A stretch of DNA of 64,000 bases from Xiphias gladius (GCF_016859285.1 NC_053414.1:6893017-6957016), one strand, 5' to 3'. Shown: positions 1 through 13,887, numbered from the stretch's first letter. Notes: generated by a model from the sequence alone, not told the origin. Translations and numbers: made by a program.

Positions 1-2991
1 ACAAAATCAACCGTTAGGCTGACTTTATGAACAGTTTCATCGTGTTGAGACTATTACGCAGCAGTTGGCCAAACATGTAGCTAAGAAGTGTTAGATGATA
101 CCGATACCATGGATGTGGCAGGTTGTAATTAGCGTGGCATTAGCTAACGCAGATGAAGGAACACAAGGGGTTTACTGTTTTGTACGATTTCATTTACTTG
201 TGCCAGGAATCTGAAGCTGCGTTCCAAACATTCATTCCGACGAAAAGTCGCAGTGCATGCAAAGGGCCGAGCTCATCTGACAGGCTAGGCCGTGAAAACG
301 GAGCTAAGCAAGCTCTCATTTCCTGCAGGCACAGTTTTCCAAGTCGAATGGGCTGGCTTTGTAATGTTTTCCCTTGCACATGCATCACAAATAAAGAAAC
401 CGTAGGGAGAGTGAAAAAACGTGGCGGGGGGGGGGCCAGTTCTGGGGCACTCTGGCATCCCTACACCCATGAATTTAAATTCCTGCTTTAAGAAGAATTT
501 GTGTACATGCTGCATTGTGATTTTTCCATGACAGAACTGCATGTGCACACAACTATTTAATTTCAGTGTAATGGAGGCTAGTTTGTCCAAAAAGTAGTTG
601 GTAAGGCTCAATAAATGTGACCTTGTTTTTTGGGGGGTTTTTTTTACAACAACAACATGCAGGCTTATGGTTCCTTTTGTTTTCCCTTCGGAATACATTG
701 ATAACTTGTTAAAAACAGTTTGATCACTTGCATTACGATGCATAACTGGCAGTGAGTCGAATGATAGCGAAAACTATGACAGTAAGGCTGGGGCTGCAAA
801 AAGAAACAGACTTTCCTTTTCTGTCTTATTTCTGACTATTCTGAGTTCTCGCTGAACATGGTAGCGTGTAGCACCGTCTCATTCGGTCTCTCTCTCTCTC
901 TCTCACCCTCTTTCTACGCCCGGCATTTTACTTCCTCTATCTCTTTCTCACTCACGATCGCTTCCTCACTCTTTCAATCCAATTTTCTCCTCTTCCCTCC
1001 CTCGGTCATCTCCTGTCCTCCCGGCTCTCCGCCCCCACTCCCTCACATCATTTAGGTCTTTTCATCTCCCGCTCATGATGTATTTTTGATTGGAGCTTGC
1101 CTTGACGGAGGTTTCCATCCTGTGGCTTTGGGGTCATTTTCAGCCTGTCTGCTTCATTCCCACATCCTCCTTTTGTATTCCTAATGTTACATCTTTTTTT
1201 GAAGTAACTTTGAATCCTCTTTCCTCTAGGTCACCCTGTGCCTCCTCTTTCTCTCAATTTTTCTCCCTTTTATTCTTCTTTTGTGCCCTGCTGCCTGCCT
1301 TCTCCCTTTTGCCGTGCTATCACCTCCTCTTTCTTGTCTTTATACGACTCCTATTTCTGTTCGCTTTCTGTTGCTCTTTTTTGTGCTTTTTCCTTTTCCT
1401 GTACTCGCCTCCCACTGCTATTCTCCCCTATGACCCAATTCCCTGCTACATACTAGTATGTAGCTATCAAGCCCATGTTTATAGTATAATCTTTTACCAT
1501 TTAATAATAAGAGACAGGTCAGTCAGTCTTGGGCTGTTTCACAAATGGTTCACTTAAATCGCGAGTCCTCACGGTTCCTAAATAAATGTCAATTACAAAT
1601 TGCGGAGAAATTTGTGCTTCTTGCAAGGATATGTGGGTCACAGATATTTCGCTTTAGCTATGATTAGTGCAACATATCAAAATAAGTGAAACGAAAGTGT
1701 CTGATGTCGCAGTATCACCCCTCTCTGCTTGTCTAACACTTTGGTCCAGAGTGACTCAACAACTGTTGCAGGTAACGACAGGTCAGAGTTTCCACTTGTC
1801 AGAAAACTTCAGCATTTTACCATGATAACATGCTAATTAATAACATGTGAACGGGCTGTTAGTGTGTCTAGGGTTTTAGTGTTACTAAGATCTTATAGCT
1901 GTCTTACATTGGATTTTTAATCATTTTTGGCAAAGGTAAACTCCACTTACATTGGCTTGTGGGACAACAGTGTCCATCAACACAACACGCACAAACATAA
2001 AATGAATTTTTTTTAAAAGCATGCAAACTTTCAGAACATTTGCCGTGATTTGTTTTTTGTATTCCAGTATGAATACTCTGCACTGTGTAAAGCCCAGTTA
2101 TTATTCTGAAGCGTGGAGTCGGTACTCGGATGTGTTCTCCCTCCCTTTCCCATCCAACCTTTTACTAACCATCCACTTCCTCATCTGTATCCCCCGCAAA
2201 AAAAAACAAAAAACATTTTCTCTAAAGCCACATCCACTGCTGGTGATAAATGTATGTTTGGCTCCCGTCCACACCATCGTGTTTGACGATCGACAACATA
2301 TCTTCCAAAGCTGATCAATGTTAAACCTTTGGTCTCAGGTGTCATTGTACACGGGCAGGGCAATGAAAAAATGGTGATTGCTATGTAATTATACATATCC
2401 GATCATCGTGGGATTTGGAATCTGGGACCAGTAAACAAAAACCATTTCTGTTGACACTAAGCTTTTACAAAACAGTCTGAAAATGCTACAGTCGATGGAA
2501 AATGTTTGACATATAAATTTCACCTAATTCACCCAAATTAGCGTGTCCAACTCCAAGTCCCTTTCCTTTTCTTCCTCCGCTTGCTTCCTCCTCATAATGG
2601 TAAACTGCAGGCGGTTACCATGCGCTGCAGCCATTCAAAGCTTTAATTAAATGTCAGTTTCAGAGGGAGTGGATGTGGGTCAGGCTAATCAGTGCACTTC
2701 ACGCATTCGCTCACAAAGTAAGAAAATATAATGAGGTTTCTCCATCTTTGTCTGTCTCTTATTATCTCTCGCTGTTTCTCTTTAGTCAGCATTTCTCCCT
2801 TCTGATTTTTCCTTTTTCTCTTCCTATTTTTTATGTTCTCTTGTTGCACAAACTGGAACAATCAAATGCTTTCCTAAATGTAAACAGCGTAAACAATGTG
2901 TTTTCCTCCATGAAATCATCTTTCACTGCTGCACACAAACAAACAGAACTCCAGTACAATTTTAACGATGAGTTATACATGTGCCTGTGCG

Positions 2992-2993
<2 letters not shown>

Positions 2994-3022
<29 letters not shown>
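2994..3022. repeat. (TG)n microsatellite
   Basis: An uninterrupted TG dinucleotide run in intergenic DNA, about 14 units. No gene is adjacent. Confidence 0.95.
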
Positions 3023-3024
<2 letters not shown>

Positions 3025-5529
3025 AATGTTAGGCTGTGATTTTCCATATGCAAGTCAGGGTTATGCCTTGGTATTTGCATGTGTGTCTGTGTTGTACTTG
3101 GCTCAGGGCAAAAGCCCATGCAAAGCACTTCAAAGCTCTCAAGCAGAGCATCTTTTCCTTCTTTTTTTTGTTTTCATTGTTCTCTCTGCTGGCTTGCTTT
3201 CCCTCTTTGCATTTAGTCTTTCATTATATCGACATGACATGTATACATTACTAAACATCCCTTTTCTTTTTCATTCTTTCCATCTTTTTTTGTTTTTTTT
3301 TTTGTTAGGGAAATCCAGGAAACTCAATGGCGTCGTGGCCAGCAAGATGGGACTCGAGCACCAGTCAGTAGACAGAGAAAGCCATGAGCGTCGCAGCTGG
3401 AAAACGAGATACACCTGATCCCCATTAACCTGGGCATATATATACACAAGCTGTGTCCCATTTCAGGGGCTAGGCTACCGTCTTCACAGTCTTCATTTCA
3501 AGGCTGAAAGTGTCATAATGCCTTTAAAAAGTTATTGCATACCAAAGGTTCCTCCAAATGGTTCTGAGAAATGCAGCCTTCCTTTGAATTGGTAGGAAAG
3601 AACTGGAAGAGGCGCAGGTTCAGATTGCCGGCCCTCAACCTGGACCCAGATGCAGTGTTATGTCACCCAGTAGTTAGAGGTTTTAAATGTCACATGAGAA
3701 AAACGCTGAAAGTCTGAGCCAAAGCAGCTCATGACTACACCATTCACAAGAAGAGCTATAGAGGTTCCGACATGCTGAGGAGGTTTCACCTAAGATTTCC
3801 TGCTTCTTATCGTGTGAAGTTTAGAAATCCAGATTTAGAGACCCCTTTTTGTAGCTACCCTCGAGCTTCAGTTCCTCAGTGGATTTTACCATTCAGGGTT
3901 TATCTCATCATTCTTTCTGAAGATCTATAACATGATCCTGAGTTTTTTTTCCAGCAATACAAATGGGTATTTTTGTACCGTACTGGCTAACAGAGTTTGA
4001 ACACCACATTATTTTGCCCAAGACTGTATCACACTGTATCCCACGACTCTTTACAGCCGGAGTTATACTTTACACAAGGGTTGGAGAACAGTCCCACCAT
4101 AGGTATCTATGGCGTAGGTTTTCAAATGGCTTTGTCAGTTGCTACAGAAAAGGAGAAGATTGAGGGGCCTTTTTTTCAACTGGTTTAATGTTGCCTTCAT
4201 GCATTCTCAACAATCTCCACAGGCACTGGAAATGCACAGGAAAAAACATAGTGCCGACATATACAGTTAAGCATCATTAAAGTAATTACAGTATGTTATT
4301 ATTTTTGTTTGGAGTTGCATGTTAGCTACAGCTTAGGCCACAGTGTAGCTATGGTGGCTACGGTATAGGACGTGCAGCTATGCTGTCACCCCTCGGTGCA
4401 AATCCCCCTTTAGCCATCGGCACAGTGTAAAAGCCTCATGGGAACAGCAGCTATTGACAAAATGATTGTATTTTTTTGAATGATGTTTTTTTTAATCTTT
4501 GTTAAAATGAAAAGGTGTTCAAATTTGACTTACATACATTTCAAATGCATGTAAATAAATATTTTAGCTTTTCAGAAAGATTTAAACAAGAAACTTTCTA
4601 CCAAAACTCCTGCTGAGTTGCAGAGAGTTGTTGGAGGCTAGCAAGGACAGAGGGTAGGACCTCAGCTCTTTACAAGAAATTGCACATTGACTGTAGAAAA
4701 TATGTGCTTCCAAGTCCTGCCTCTTTCCTTATCCTGTCTTTAGGGATTCTTTTGTGTCCCCTTCTCTTTCCGTATTTCCTGCTGGACCTTTGCAAGCTCT
4801 CAACGTCCTCCTCCCACACCCTCCTCCTCTCCCAGTGTAACCACTTCTTCTCCCGCGATAAATCTCAGCCACAATGAAAACACACAGCCTTCAGCTGTTT
4901 CATCCATTATTGCAGAGAAGGAGAGGGCGAGGAGCCCAGGGGAGCAGTGGAGAGATGGAGAGGGAGCGGAAAGGAGAAAATGAAAATGAAAATGAAGAAC
5001 ATGAAAAGTTTTTTCCTTATTAAAATTTTATAGAAATTACATCCAGCAGGCATCACAGTTGAGAGTCAAAAACAGTATGTTTTAACGACAATGTTAAATC
5101 CAGTAGCCTAAATCATCACATAACATGGAGGTTGCAGCAGTGTAAAGCTGGATTAGAAAATAATTGTAAATTAAAGGATTTCACACTTTATCTCTGATTT
5201 CTGCGTACACAGAGCAGTACAAGATTTCATCTTTGTCAAATATTATCGCATTGATTAAGATAAAATACATCTCATACATTTAAACTACAGATTTTGGAAT
5301 GGAAGACCAAATGCCCCCGCATGCTGGTGTTTATCTTTTTCATCGCCGTCAGATTTTGACCCGTTAGGTTATTTGTGTTCCATGAAATGAAAAAACTGAA
5401 GATGGCAGAATAACTCGCCACCGCTTGGGTTTGGCAGCTGTCAGTCTTGGAGAGGGCTATACAACTTAATCAGCCCAGAGGAAGTTAATTGTGCAGGCAG
5501 CTGTTTTTATCCACCCCATAGGTTTGGCT

Positions 5530-5840
5530 CCATGGATGGCACTGTCAGTTGGTTAGTTCGTATTTCCCGTACTGTCGTCCAGAGTTTTACGTCTTCACAA
5601 GTATCGGATTGACTGCCATTGAATTTGGCCCACACATTCTTCCCCTGGAAATGAGCCCAAGTGACTTTGGGTGACCCCCTGACTATTCATCCCGCACCAC
5701 CAAGAGGTCAAAATGTCCACGTGTCGAACACTTCAGTTCAGTAACGGATAACTCTCGTACTTATGTCAACCTCGGATGCAGCGGCCTAGTGCTGACATAG
5801 CATAACAACATGCTAAATGTTAGCGCAAACAGAGATTGAG
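5530..5840. repeat. Degraded dispersed fish repeat ('negative gradient' type with GCTAA motifs)
   Basis: The text runs from a phrase about 'GACTGCCATTGAATTTGG' through 'GGTGACCCCCTGACT' to clustered 'CATGCTAAATGTTAGCGC' words. The same wording recurs, diverged and in both orientations, at about 12870-13560, 23030-23270, 27220-27720 and 42240-42620. That recurrence is what shows it to be a repeat. I recognise the style from teleost genomes but cannot give a family name from sequence alone. Confidence 0.6.
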
Positions 5841-5869
5841 AGGAACGGGAGACTCAGTTACAGCTCATG

Positions 5870-5945
5870 TTTTGCCCCAGGTAAACCCTGGACAGTTCAC
5901 CAGTCTATTACTGGGCTAAATGCATTGGAAAAAAAAACATTCACA
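5870..5945 (+). repeat. Relic of L2/Maui-type LINE or SINE 3' tail
   Basis: The order 'GTAAACCCTGGACAGTTCACC', 'AGTCTATTACTGGGCTAA' and 'CATTCACAC' is the familiar fish tail whose consensus reads roughly 'ACCCTGGACAGGTCGCCAGT..ACAGGGC..CATTCACAC'. It is short and diverged, so it is an old fragment. Confidence 0.6.
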
Positions 5946-8841
5946 CGACACTGGGACCTTCTTGTGAACACAATTGTAAGAGCAACTTTGCTATGATAAT
6001 GAATAGTAAACAAAAAAGTTCTCAGACAGCCACTGACGCCATCGCATGATGTAACAAGTACAACGCAAATTGGAAGAAGATGCAGCTATTTGAAATTTAT
6101 GCCATAGGTGAGTGAAAGAGCGGATGGGGCCTTCACCACTTCAGCAGCAGTTGAAAAAAATACTGCAGCCAATTAAAGGATGCTTGTAAAGTGCACTCCG
6201 CCAGCGCCTCCCGTACTTGCTGAGGTGCAGCGCGTACGCCGAAGACGACCGGACAGACCCACCGAGAGATCACCGTAGACTCAGTGCCTGTCGGCCTGAG
6301 GATATTGAAATATCTTCTGTGACCTGAATGTGTGGCCATGATGAAACAGTGTGTGCTTATTAACATACTTCCCGAGAATGTATTGCCGCTGTGTTTACTT
6401 TCCAGGAATCTCCACAGCCCCGTCTGTCATGTCATTTGACTGAGTCACATAATGCAGATTTGTTAAATGTATTTTCTTCTGAGTTTCTTAGGTGAGTTGA
6501 CATCTTTGCTCTGATAACAATGAAACCAGTGCCGACTACAGTAAAGACAAGAGCGCACTGCAGCCCCTCTCATAGCACTTGTCCGTCTGCTAAATAGCGG
6601 TGGTATGCAGACAGGCTGCAAACCTTCCAGCGGAGATTCTGGTAGAGAAGTGATCGCAAAATTGCCTCAGTACTGAATGAAATCAGTGAAACTAGGGGGT
6701 GAAATCTGCCCCATTTAACCTGATCAAAACGACTGTTTGCCGATGATGTTTGGATCCAATGTCCGAAATTCGGTGACCTCATTTTTTATTAATACGGTCT
6801 TACTTAAAATGAATCTAATTAAAAACTATGTACATTCATCTTTTCTTTAGAAAGCCCTAAAGTTGCTACAACAGTAAAGGGCCAAGTCATGAGAAGTCTC
6901 TTTTTTTTATGAGCTGGAGGTCCGTGTATTATGGCCGTTCACATAGCACAGCAGACAGTGTTACTGCTAGGGGTGGGCAGATTGACCCCCAGAGGATCAG
7001 AAGGACCCGTACCAAAAAAATGGATCCATCACGTTAGATCACGTCCTGGGCACATGAACACTCTTCTTAGTGCTGCAATAATTGCATCTCTGCTCTCTCG
7101 CGTGCACGCACACAGTGAAAACTGATTTTAGGTTTTATTTTCCATTTAAAACTGTCTCGTGTTGTGTTGTGCATGTGATCGGGTTACTAGCAGAGAAGAG
7201 TAAAGAGAGATGTCTCATGTTTGGCAAATTATTTGGTTTAACAGGTTTTTGACTTTTAAACCAAACTGGCATATATTCTGTATCACTGGAAAGTGCAAAT
7301 TGCGCAGACAATTTTATTATATTAATAGGCTACATGCAACCGCGTAGAGCTATTATGGAACTTATAATACCCATGATTCTTTGCACATGTGCAAAGATGT
7401 GGTGAACTCCGTCCATGAGAGGGGTTGTTTTGTTTCGGTTTTTTTTGGCCCCTACTGCCCATTTTGTAAGACCTCATACTCACCACTGGGAATGTTGCAT
7501 TGTAGACTATTCCTCTAAATTTACCCGGTGGACCCGAGGCTGTATTACTGACCGACATCTTCTGTTCAAGTCGTTTCGGTTATATCACTTCTCTGTTTCT
7601 AAAATCCTTGGAAAAAATGTACTTTTTAACTTAAATTTTGCATCAAGCGACACTTGGCCCAGATCGTGTTGTTGTGATTCCTATTTGTTTCTATAGAGTT
7701 TAGTAATGGTAATAAGTTACTTGATAATAAAAAACAAGATTTCCAAATAATCTAGCAATTAATGCAACTTGTGCCACTCTCTCACTAGCTTGTGGTCTTT
7801 GTCAAGAAAACAACAGCTTCCCTGCACACTCCTGTGTCCTTTCTTTTGAATTACGATGATAAATAAAGTGCATCTTAGCCTGCATCCATGGCATGTACTC
7901 AGTTGTTCCATAACTGTGAAAAATTGGTCTGTAAATCCTATTGTGCATGAGGACACAGCTTGCACTACTGCAAGGCCAGTGTTTATGTTTCAGTCAGTGC
8001 AGTGAAGATGTTTTAATCTATCAGCCCTGAGGCCAGCAAGCGAACTACTGGATAGAGATTAAGTGGATTTCATGTTGCTGTGGACAAAGTTATTACCACA
8101 CACACACACCCACACAAGCCATAGTTATATCTACAGTATTGTTGCAAAGCCTGAGCAGAATGTATTTTGTGGTTTGACCCTGTTTTATGAAGATGTATGT
8201 AATGTGTTAACCTTACCAACTGTAAGTTTTTCTGAACATGTCCAAGGTTACCAGATATAAAAGCCAACACTTGCAAGTCAACCCAGTCAAGATCAAGACA
8301 CTGTTTACGCACTGGACATTTCACAGAGCATGAGAGATTATTTTGTGGGAATGTTCATTGATTCAAACCAATTATTAAAACAACAGATTTGAATTTCCCA
8401 CGAGGCATTTAAGTGCATTTGTGTAATTTGACCACCTGTTAAGAGTTTGATTTGGCTGTTCAGTTGTGCAATATAAAATTGTGTTTGAGTGAATGAGACC
8501 TACATGGTCAGGAATTCTGAGGTCAGAGTGGTTGTTTGGAATTGCTGAATACCTTAATTTTGTCTCAGTTTTGTCTTTCGTTTTCATTCTTGGTCTAAAA
8601 ACTCAAATCATTTCTTTTCAAATAATCATCACGAGAGTTTTGTTCTCAATGCAGATTTGAAGTTACGGTCCAGTCATCCCCTTACTGGCTGTTATCATAC
8701 TGAGAGTAGCAATACATGACACATTCATATTCATATTTTGATGTTAGACAAAAGGTCTTATTTTCTGGACTGCACCCATATCCAAGGGCATATTTCAAGC
8801 ACCAAATGTACTAAAATGATGGGCCTTGTTCCGAGCAACGT

Positions 8842-8913
8842 ATGGGTACAGCTCAGTGGTAGAGCATTCGACTGCAGTTCAAGAGCTTCCCCGTTCATGT
8901 CAGAGTGCCCCCT
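8842..8913 (+). pseudogene. tRNA-Cys-like relic
   Basis: The stretch preserves the A-box region 'AGCTCAGTGGTAGAGCAT', a loop with GCA in 'ATTCGACTGCAGTTCAAGAG', and a 3' 'TGCCCCCT' acceptor-like end, all in tRNA-Cys(GCA) order. The outer acceptor pairs mismatch and the T-arm is broken: 'CCCCGTTCATGTCAGAG' cannot form the normal stem. It is therefore a decayed tRNA gene or a tRNA-derived SINE head, not a working gene. A second tRNA-Cys-like relic lies at 26405-26465 on the other strand. Confidence 0.65.
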
Positions 8914-10063
8914 ATACAAGGCTTTTGTGATTCAGGCAAATTGTCCACGTTGATTTGTCCTTGACTAGACACTGACTGCCATAATTGCTTCCAGTCTACG
9001 TGTTCAACAGAAATTCGATTGCTTCAGGCAGTAGCCTCTGTGGAGCACGTTTACATTAACATTTGCCAATTGCCAGTCAAAAGACAAATCTAAAAACAAG
9101 TCTAGTAACAAACAACAAGTCTAGTAAAGGTTCTTCGTCAATACTGGCTGGGGCTAACTTGTAAGAAGATAGGTAAGATGTGTCAAGGTGTTTGAGACGT
9201 TTTTTGTCACTTTCATCTAATGTGAGTTACTTCAGGTTATGTCAAGGACTAATGCTGTTGTAGTTTATTAGGTGGTGATGATGGTGTGAAGAGGAGGAAG
9301 GAGACTGCTGACACCGTCTTGATTGCATATAAAGGTTTATTACAAAGAAGTACAGCGTCAAGTCAAGCGCCTGCAGGTCTGCTTGTGAGAGGGTGTGAAG
9401 CCGATGAACCACTCTGAAAATCAGCCTTGACCACTGACTCTTAAATAAGGCCGTGGTCCTCCCTAGGACACGTCACCAGCATATGGTTTCAATCATAAAG
9501 TGTTACATCCCTTTTCAGACTGCGAGGCCGCCTCTGAGTCCCCCCCAATCTAGGGCCTCTATGATAACACATAAATTTATCTCTGCACATTTCCATACAC
9601 ATTACTGTCTCATTAATTGCGTATTAAAAGTTCCCTGACAAAAAAGGTCAAACTTGAAACTGATATAATTTTGGGCGCAGCAGTGAGTTGTGAAATCCAA
9701 GCAGAGCACAGGATCCAAGGCAGCAGTGCTACAAGGTTCATCATCTTCACTTTATCCATACTGCCGCTGATCAGGTTTAGAGAGATGCTTTCTCAGCAAG
9801 AAGTGCAAGTGTTGGCTTGATATGTGTTAGGCTCGCTAATATTAGCACACTTCACAGAGCTCCTTAAAGTACTTCTTCGTACTTTTCCGAGCGTTTCTCC
9901 AAAGATGACAGGAGCAATCAAAAAGCTCCAAGACGCAGTATTTCAGGATCATTAGCCTTGTTCTCGAACCCAAAATCAATTGACATAACAACGTAATCGA
10001 TAACTGTTTCTGTCCATTGACCCCTACATCTATGTGCTTATGCTAAATTGGTTTTTCTTCAGG

Positions 10064-10135
10064 GGACCAGAGGCCTGGAGGATAAGGCATCAGCCTCTGG
10101 TGCTGGGGCTTGTGGGTCCTGCCTGTGCTGTACAG
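10064..10135 (+). pseudogene. tRNA-Arg-like relic
   Basis: This matches the intact tRNA-Arg at 11813-11885 over the acceptor, D and anticodon arms ('GGATAAGGCATCAGCCTC' is exact) but diverges after 'TTGTGGGT'. The T-loop is lost and the anticodon position reads CTG instead of CCG. It lies 1.75 kb upstream of the intact gene in the same orientation, which suggests local duplication followed by decay. Confidence 0.7.
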
Positions 10136-11812
10136 CATTAGGTAAATACTATGCGATGTGTCCATGTTAACTTATAACGGATTCATTGGCAAAACCCTTG
10201 GCTATCAATCAAGTGCATAATCATGGTGGTACATTACTTCTTCACTAAATGTGGATGTTTGATACCTCTCATGTCTAAAGAGAGAGAGAGCGTTTTACAC
10301 CATACTTAAGTTGCAACCAGTAAGTCACCTCATGTCCACTCATTTCCCAAACAGCTGACTGACCAGAGAAAAACATCTGAGAACAGTCATCAGTGTCTCT
10401 AGCCAAGAAAAGTTGGTCACGGCTTGTTTTTTTCCAAACATCAACCTTCAGCTTCAGCGGGCACTCACTTCTCCGCTCTTCCTAGTTTCCCTACTGAAAT
10501 GATTTTTTTGTTTCACATGCAACAGTTATGCTGGTTAAAAATGGAAGAGAAATGGATTCCAGCCATTCAAAGCTTCCAAGTTATCTTCAGCTTTTTCAGT
10601 TTACACTAATAATCATCTCAAAAACAATGCATGATTATTATTGTCCATTGTTGGAGTCAGCTGCAAGCCCTGATGTCAATTTTTAGGATTTTCTCCTTAA
10701 TTTAGATTATTGGTATTTGATTTGGTTCTGTAACAATATCTAGTCATGCTAACAAAACAAAGATTTTGTGAAATTTAATGCAAAAATCCCTCCTGCACAT
10801 GTGTTTTGTTGTTCTTTGGTTTAAATTTGTTTCACTCTGGCAAACAAACAAAAGTTCGGTAAATAGGGCTCTGAAAGGGCTCTAGATTCCTAAAAATGCA
10901 TTTTCATGTGGATGATGATGTTCCAATGTTGCATGTTCAGTCATACTGAATGTAAATATTGTGGTCCCTTTCTAATAAGATTTGAGTAAAGACAAGACAT
11001 ACATTATCGTGTTCTGTTGGCTGAAATGAAGTCTGCTCCATCTGTCCTGCTAACTGTTTTCATAGGGAAAGCAAAACATAACAGCAGCGAGAGGTCCGAT
11101 GTCCATAATTTAATCACCATTCCACGCCAAGTCTGCCAGCCTTTTCCGTCTGGTTCCCTCCTCTGCACGATTTTGTTAATCACGCTTCTACCTTAGGCTG
11201 CATACATTTTCCTTATAAATATACTGGTTGACCCAGAGTATATATGTTTGAATAGTTTGTATACATCACTGAAACTGTAACTCAATCAACGTCTGTATAC
11301 AGCTTCGGTCTGGCACTCTCCTCTGCACTGTAACAGACTCTCAGTCAGTGATCTTAAAAAACCCAACTCCTCCAGGGCTGTGTGGGAAACAGCTCATGAT
11401 GCAGGAAAACAAACCGAGACACTGCACCACTTCCTTTCACCTCCCAAGGAAAGAATGTTTATGATATTTATGAAACAGATACCAGGACCTTTTGTAAGAC
11501 CTCTTGGGATATGTGTGTGACGTCGCCTGGGAGGCTGAGAGAGCCAAAATGTTTTTCTTTTTTTCAGTAAACCCCACAACTTCAGCTCAGTGGACCAGTT
11601 TGGTAAACCCTTGACATCTCTAAAACAAAAGCACCAACAATTGACTCGGAATCATAGATGAAAACCGCCTAAAACAGTCTTATTCTTTTTATATTTCTGT
11701 GGACTGGATTACATTTGCAGACATCAAAACTGGGCAGTTCTTTTGGCACCTTGAACGTCTTGTCTGACAATGTTTCTACTCATATTTTATTGTTTTGACA
11801 TCCAAGTTTGTC

Positions 11813-11885
11813 GGCCCAGTGGCCTAATGGATAAGGCATCAGCCTCCGGAGCTGGGGATTGTGGGTTCAAGTCCCACCTGGGTCA
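11813..11885 (+). tRNA. tRNA-Arg (anticodon CCG)
   Basis: A complete cloverleaf can be drawn. The acceptor stem is GGCCCAG with CTGGGTC (one G-T pair). The D-arm lies in 'GCCTAATGGATAAGGC'. The anticodon stem is TCAGC/GCTGG around loop CTCCGGA, giving anticodon CCG, which reads CGG codons. The T-arm is GTGGG-TTCAAGT-CCCAC, and the discriminator base is A. A box and B box promoter words (TGGCCTAATGGA, GGTTCAAGTCC) are intact. There is no intron and no encoded CCA, as expected for a nuclear gene. A strong T-run terminator directly downstream is not obvious. Fish genomes carry many tRNA copies, so expression of this one is inferred. Confidence 0.9.
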
Positions 11886-12407
11886 AAGAAGACCACATTT
11901 AACCTATGTGGTTCCATTAATGCACACTCACCATTTGTGCTCATTGGCACCCCCTAATGGTGGCCACAGTGAAGAAGCTATTTGAACTTCAAGACCCAGA
12001 ATTCCTTTAATGTGATGCCATTCAATCCTTTGGATGTTTAAGAAAACATCAGCTATTTAAGAATCTAAATGTCAGTCACAATGTGCTTCAAAACACTCTC
12101 CATAGAAAAGGTAATTTAAGTATTGAACATTACTGTGTGGGCAACTGCCATGATGGATGGTGTCTTTGGCCTCCAGAGGCCAGTTTTTGCACTGTGGTTA
12201 TGCTTCATAGAGCACAACTGTCATTATGGTTTACAGCCTATAAAATATCAATTACACTGAAAATGGGATCTTCCAAATATTGAAACATCCCCCCAGGATA
12301 GGGGCTGATTTCCAGACTGAAAAAGATGAGCAGGAGAGAGGAGAAGTTAATAACCACAAATGAGAACAGGGAAGATTGGGGGGGACGTTATGTAGGAAGG
12401 TAGATGG

Positions 12408-12434
12408 ATAGATAGATAGATAGATAGCTAGTTA
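12408..12434. repeat. (TAGA)n microsatellite, imperfect
   Basis: Five tandem 'GATA/TAGA' units followed by interrupted ones. Confidence 0.85.
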
Positions 12435-12869
12435 GATAGAGTTTGTCTGCCCTTCATCCACTAGAATCTAATCAGACATCCAAGAGCAAATCGCCTTTGT
12501 CCCAGTTTTGGTTGCAAATCACAATGACTCATGTGCATCCAGCCACAGGGAGGGATGCCAAGCTCTGGCACCTGCTCCCAGTCCCTTTAAGAATATTGTT
12601 GTTGTTGTTGGTAATAAAATCAGCTGAAAAGAAAAATTGCCTCTCCTTGGACGCAGTGATTCATAGACCCCAAAAATAGCCACTTTCCCTCTGAAAAGCG
12701 GCTTGTGAAAGAGAACATTAAACCTTACACCTGCAAACCTGCAAAGGTATCTTGTGAAATCAGATGCCAGAGGATGAAGTATTACCTCGGCTGCAGGTGC
12801 ATGTATTTTTCCACAAAAGGGAGGTGGCAGTTAGAGACTCATACACTGTGTAAATGGACTGGTTTTTGA

Positions 12870-13560
12870 ACATGCATGCAGCATGGCACTCAGTAGGTGG
12901 GTCCAGAACTTTGATACAGCGTGAAATAGCTCGACAACTACTGGATAAGATTGCCATGAAATTTTATTGTGACATATTGTCCTCCGGGGGATGCATCTTA
13001 CTGACTGTGATGAGCCCTTGACTTTTCCCATAGTGCTACCAGCAGGTCGACTTTTCCCCTTATTCTCTGAAATTCCTTAAAAGCTACTGAATTTACCGGC
13101 ACAAAATTTGGTACAGAGATTCATAGTCGCCAGATGATGCACCCTACTGACTTTGGTGATCCCTGACTTTTCCTCTAATGGCACCATGAAATTTGTGGTT
13201 TTTAGCGACACATCTCAGCAATTGTTGGCTGGATCGCCATGACATTTGATATATACATCGATGCCAGGCTAAACTGTAATAACTTTGATGATCCCTTAAG
13301 TTTTCATCTAGTGTCATTACCATGACCTTGTGCCATTTCAATTATTATTTCAATACTCCAAAACTAGTGACATTCCCAGCAGCCTTAGCTGCACTTTGTG
13401 TTTAGTGCTAATTAGAAACTGTTAGTACGCTAACGTGATAAACGAAGATGGGGAAAACGGTAAACATATAACACCTGTGAAACTTCAGCATGTTAACATT
13501 GTCATTTTGAACATGTTAGCGTGCTAACATTAGCATTTAGCCATTAGCATGGCCGTAGAC
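12870..13560. repeat. Dispersed fish repeat, longest copy in the window
   Basis: It shows the series of diagnostic phrases shared with the copies near 5.6, 23.1, 27.5 and 42.4 kb: 'TGACTTTGGTGATCCCTGAC', 'ACAAAATTTGGTACAGAG', 'AGCAATTGTTGGCTGGATCG' and the closing 'GTTAGCGTGCTAACATTAGC' cluster. Internal phrases recur twice within it, so it may be two copies in tandem. No coding capacity is seen. Confidence 0.65.
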
Positions 13561-13887
13561 TCGTCTTGTTATATTTCACATTCACTTCGAGCCAAACATG
13601 CCAACAAACACAGTACATTGCAGACATGATTATAAAACAGACGCGTGTTTTATTATAGGGGGAAAATGCTTAAGTTCAATATCTTAAAACATAGATAATT
13701 CGGTCTGTAAGAGTAAATAATCAGACATAGGATTACTTAAACTTTTGCAAAGTACCTCAAACTTTGCTTTCCTTGTGCACTATCATTATATTTAAATCAC
13801 TTCTGAAAATTGATCTTTTCTTAATCATTTCTAAAAACAAAGAGCTCAGTTCTTTTCTTTGAGTCCTATTATCATTTTTACTAACAT

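Larger units (their letters stand above)
1..8841. other. Intergenic region without a recognisable gene
   Basis: I see no exon series with homology to a known protein here. Open frames are short and mostly fall in low-complexity DNA. The stretch holds pyrimidine-rich tracts (about 885-1060 and 1190-1440), a (TG)n run at 2994-3022, a piece of dispersed fish repeat at about 5530-5840 and an L2-like LINE/SINE tail relic at about 5870-5945. A pyrimidine-rich strip at about 2730-2850 could be mistaken for a splice acceptor. Regulatory elements cannot be excluded by reading alone. Confidence 0.6.

Noticed and set aside
858-1557. Hydrophobic Phe/Leu/Ser-rich open frames
   Set aside because: They lie in CT-rich low-complexity DNA. 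Such frames look membrane-like by composition only and have no splice or homology support.
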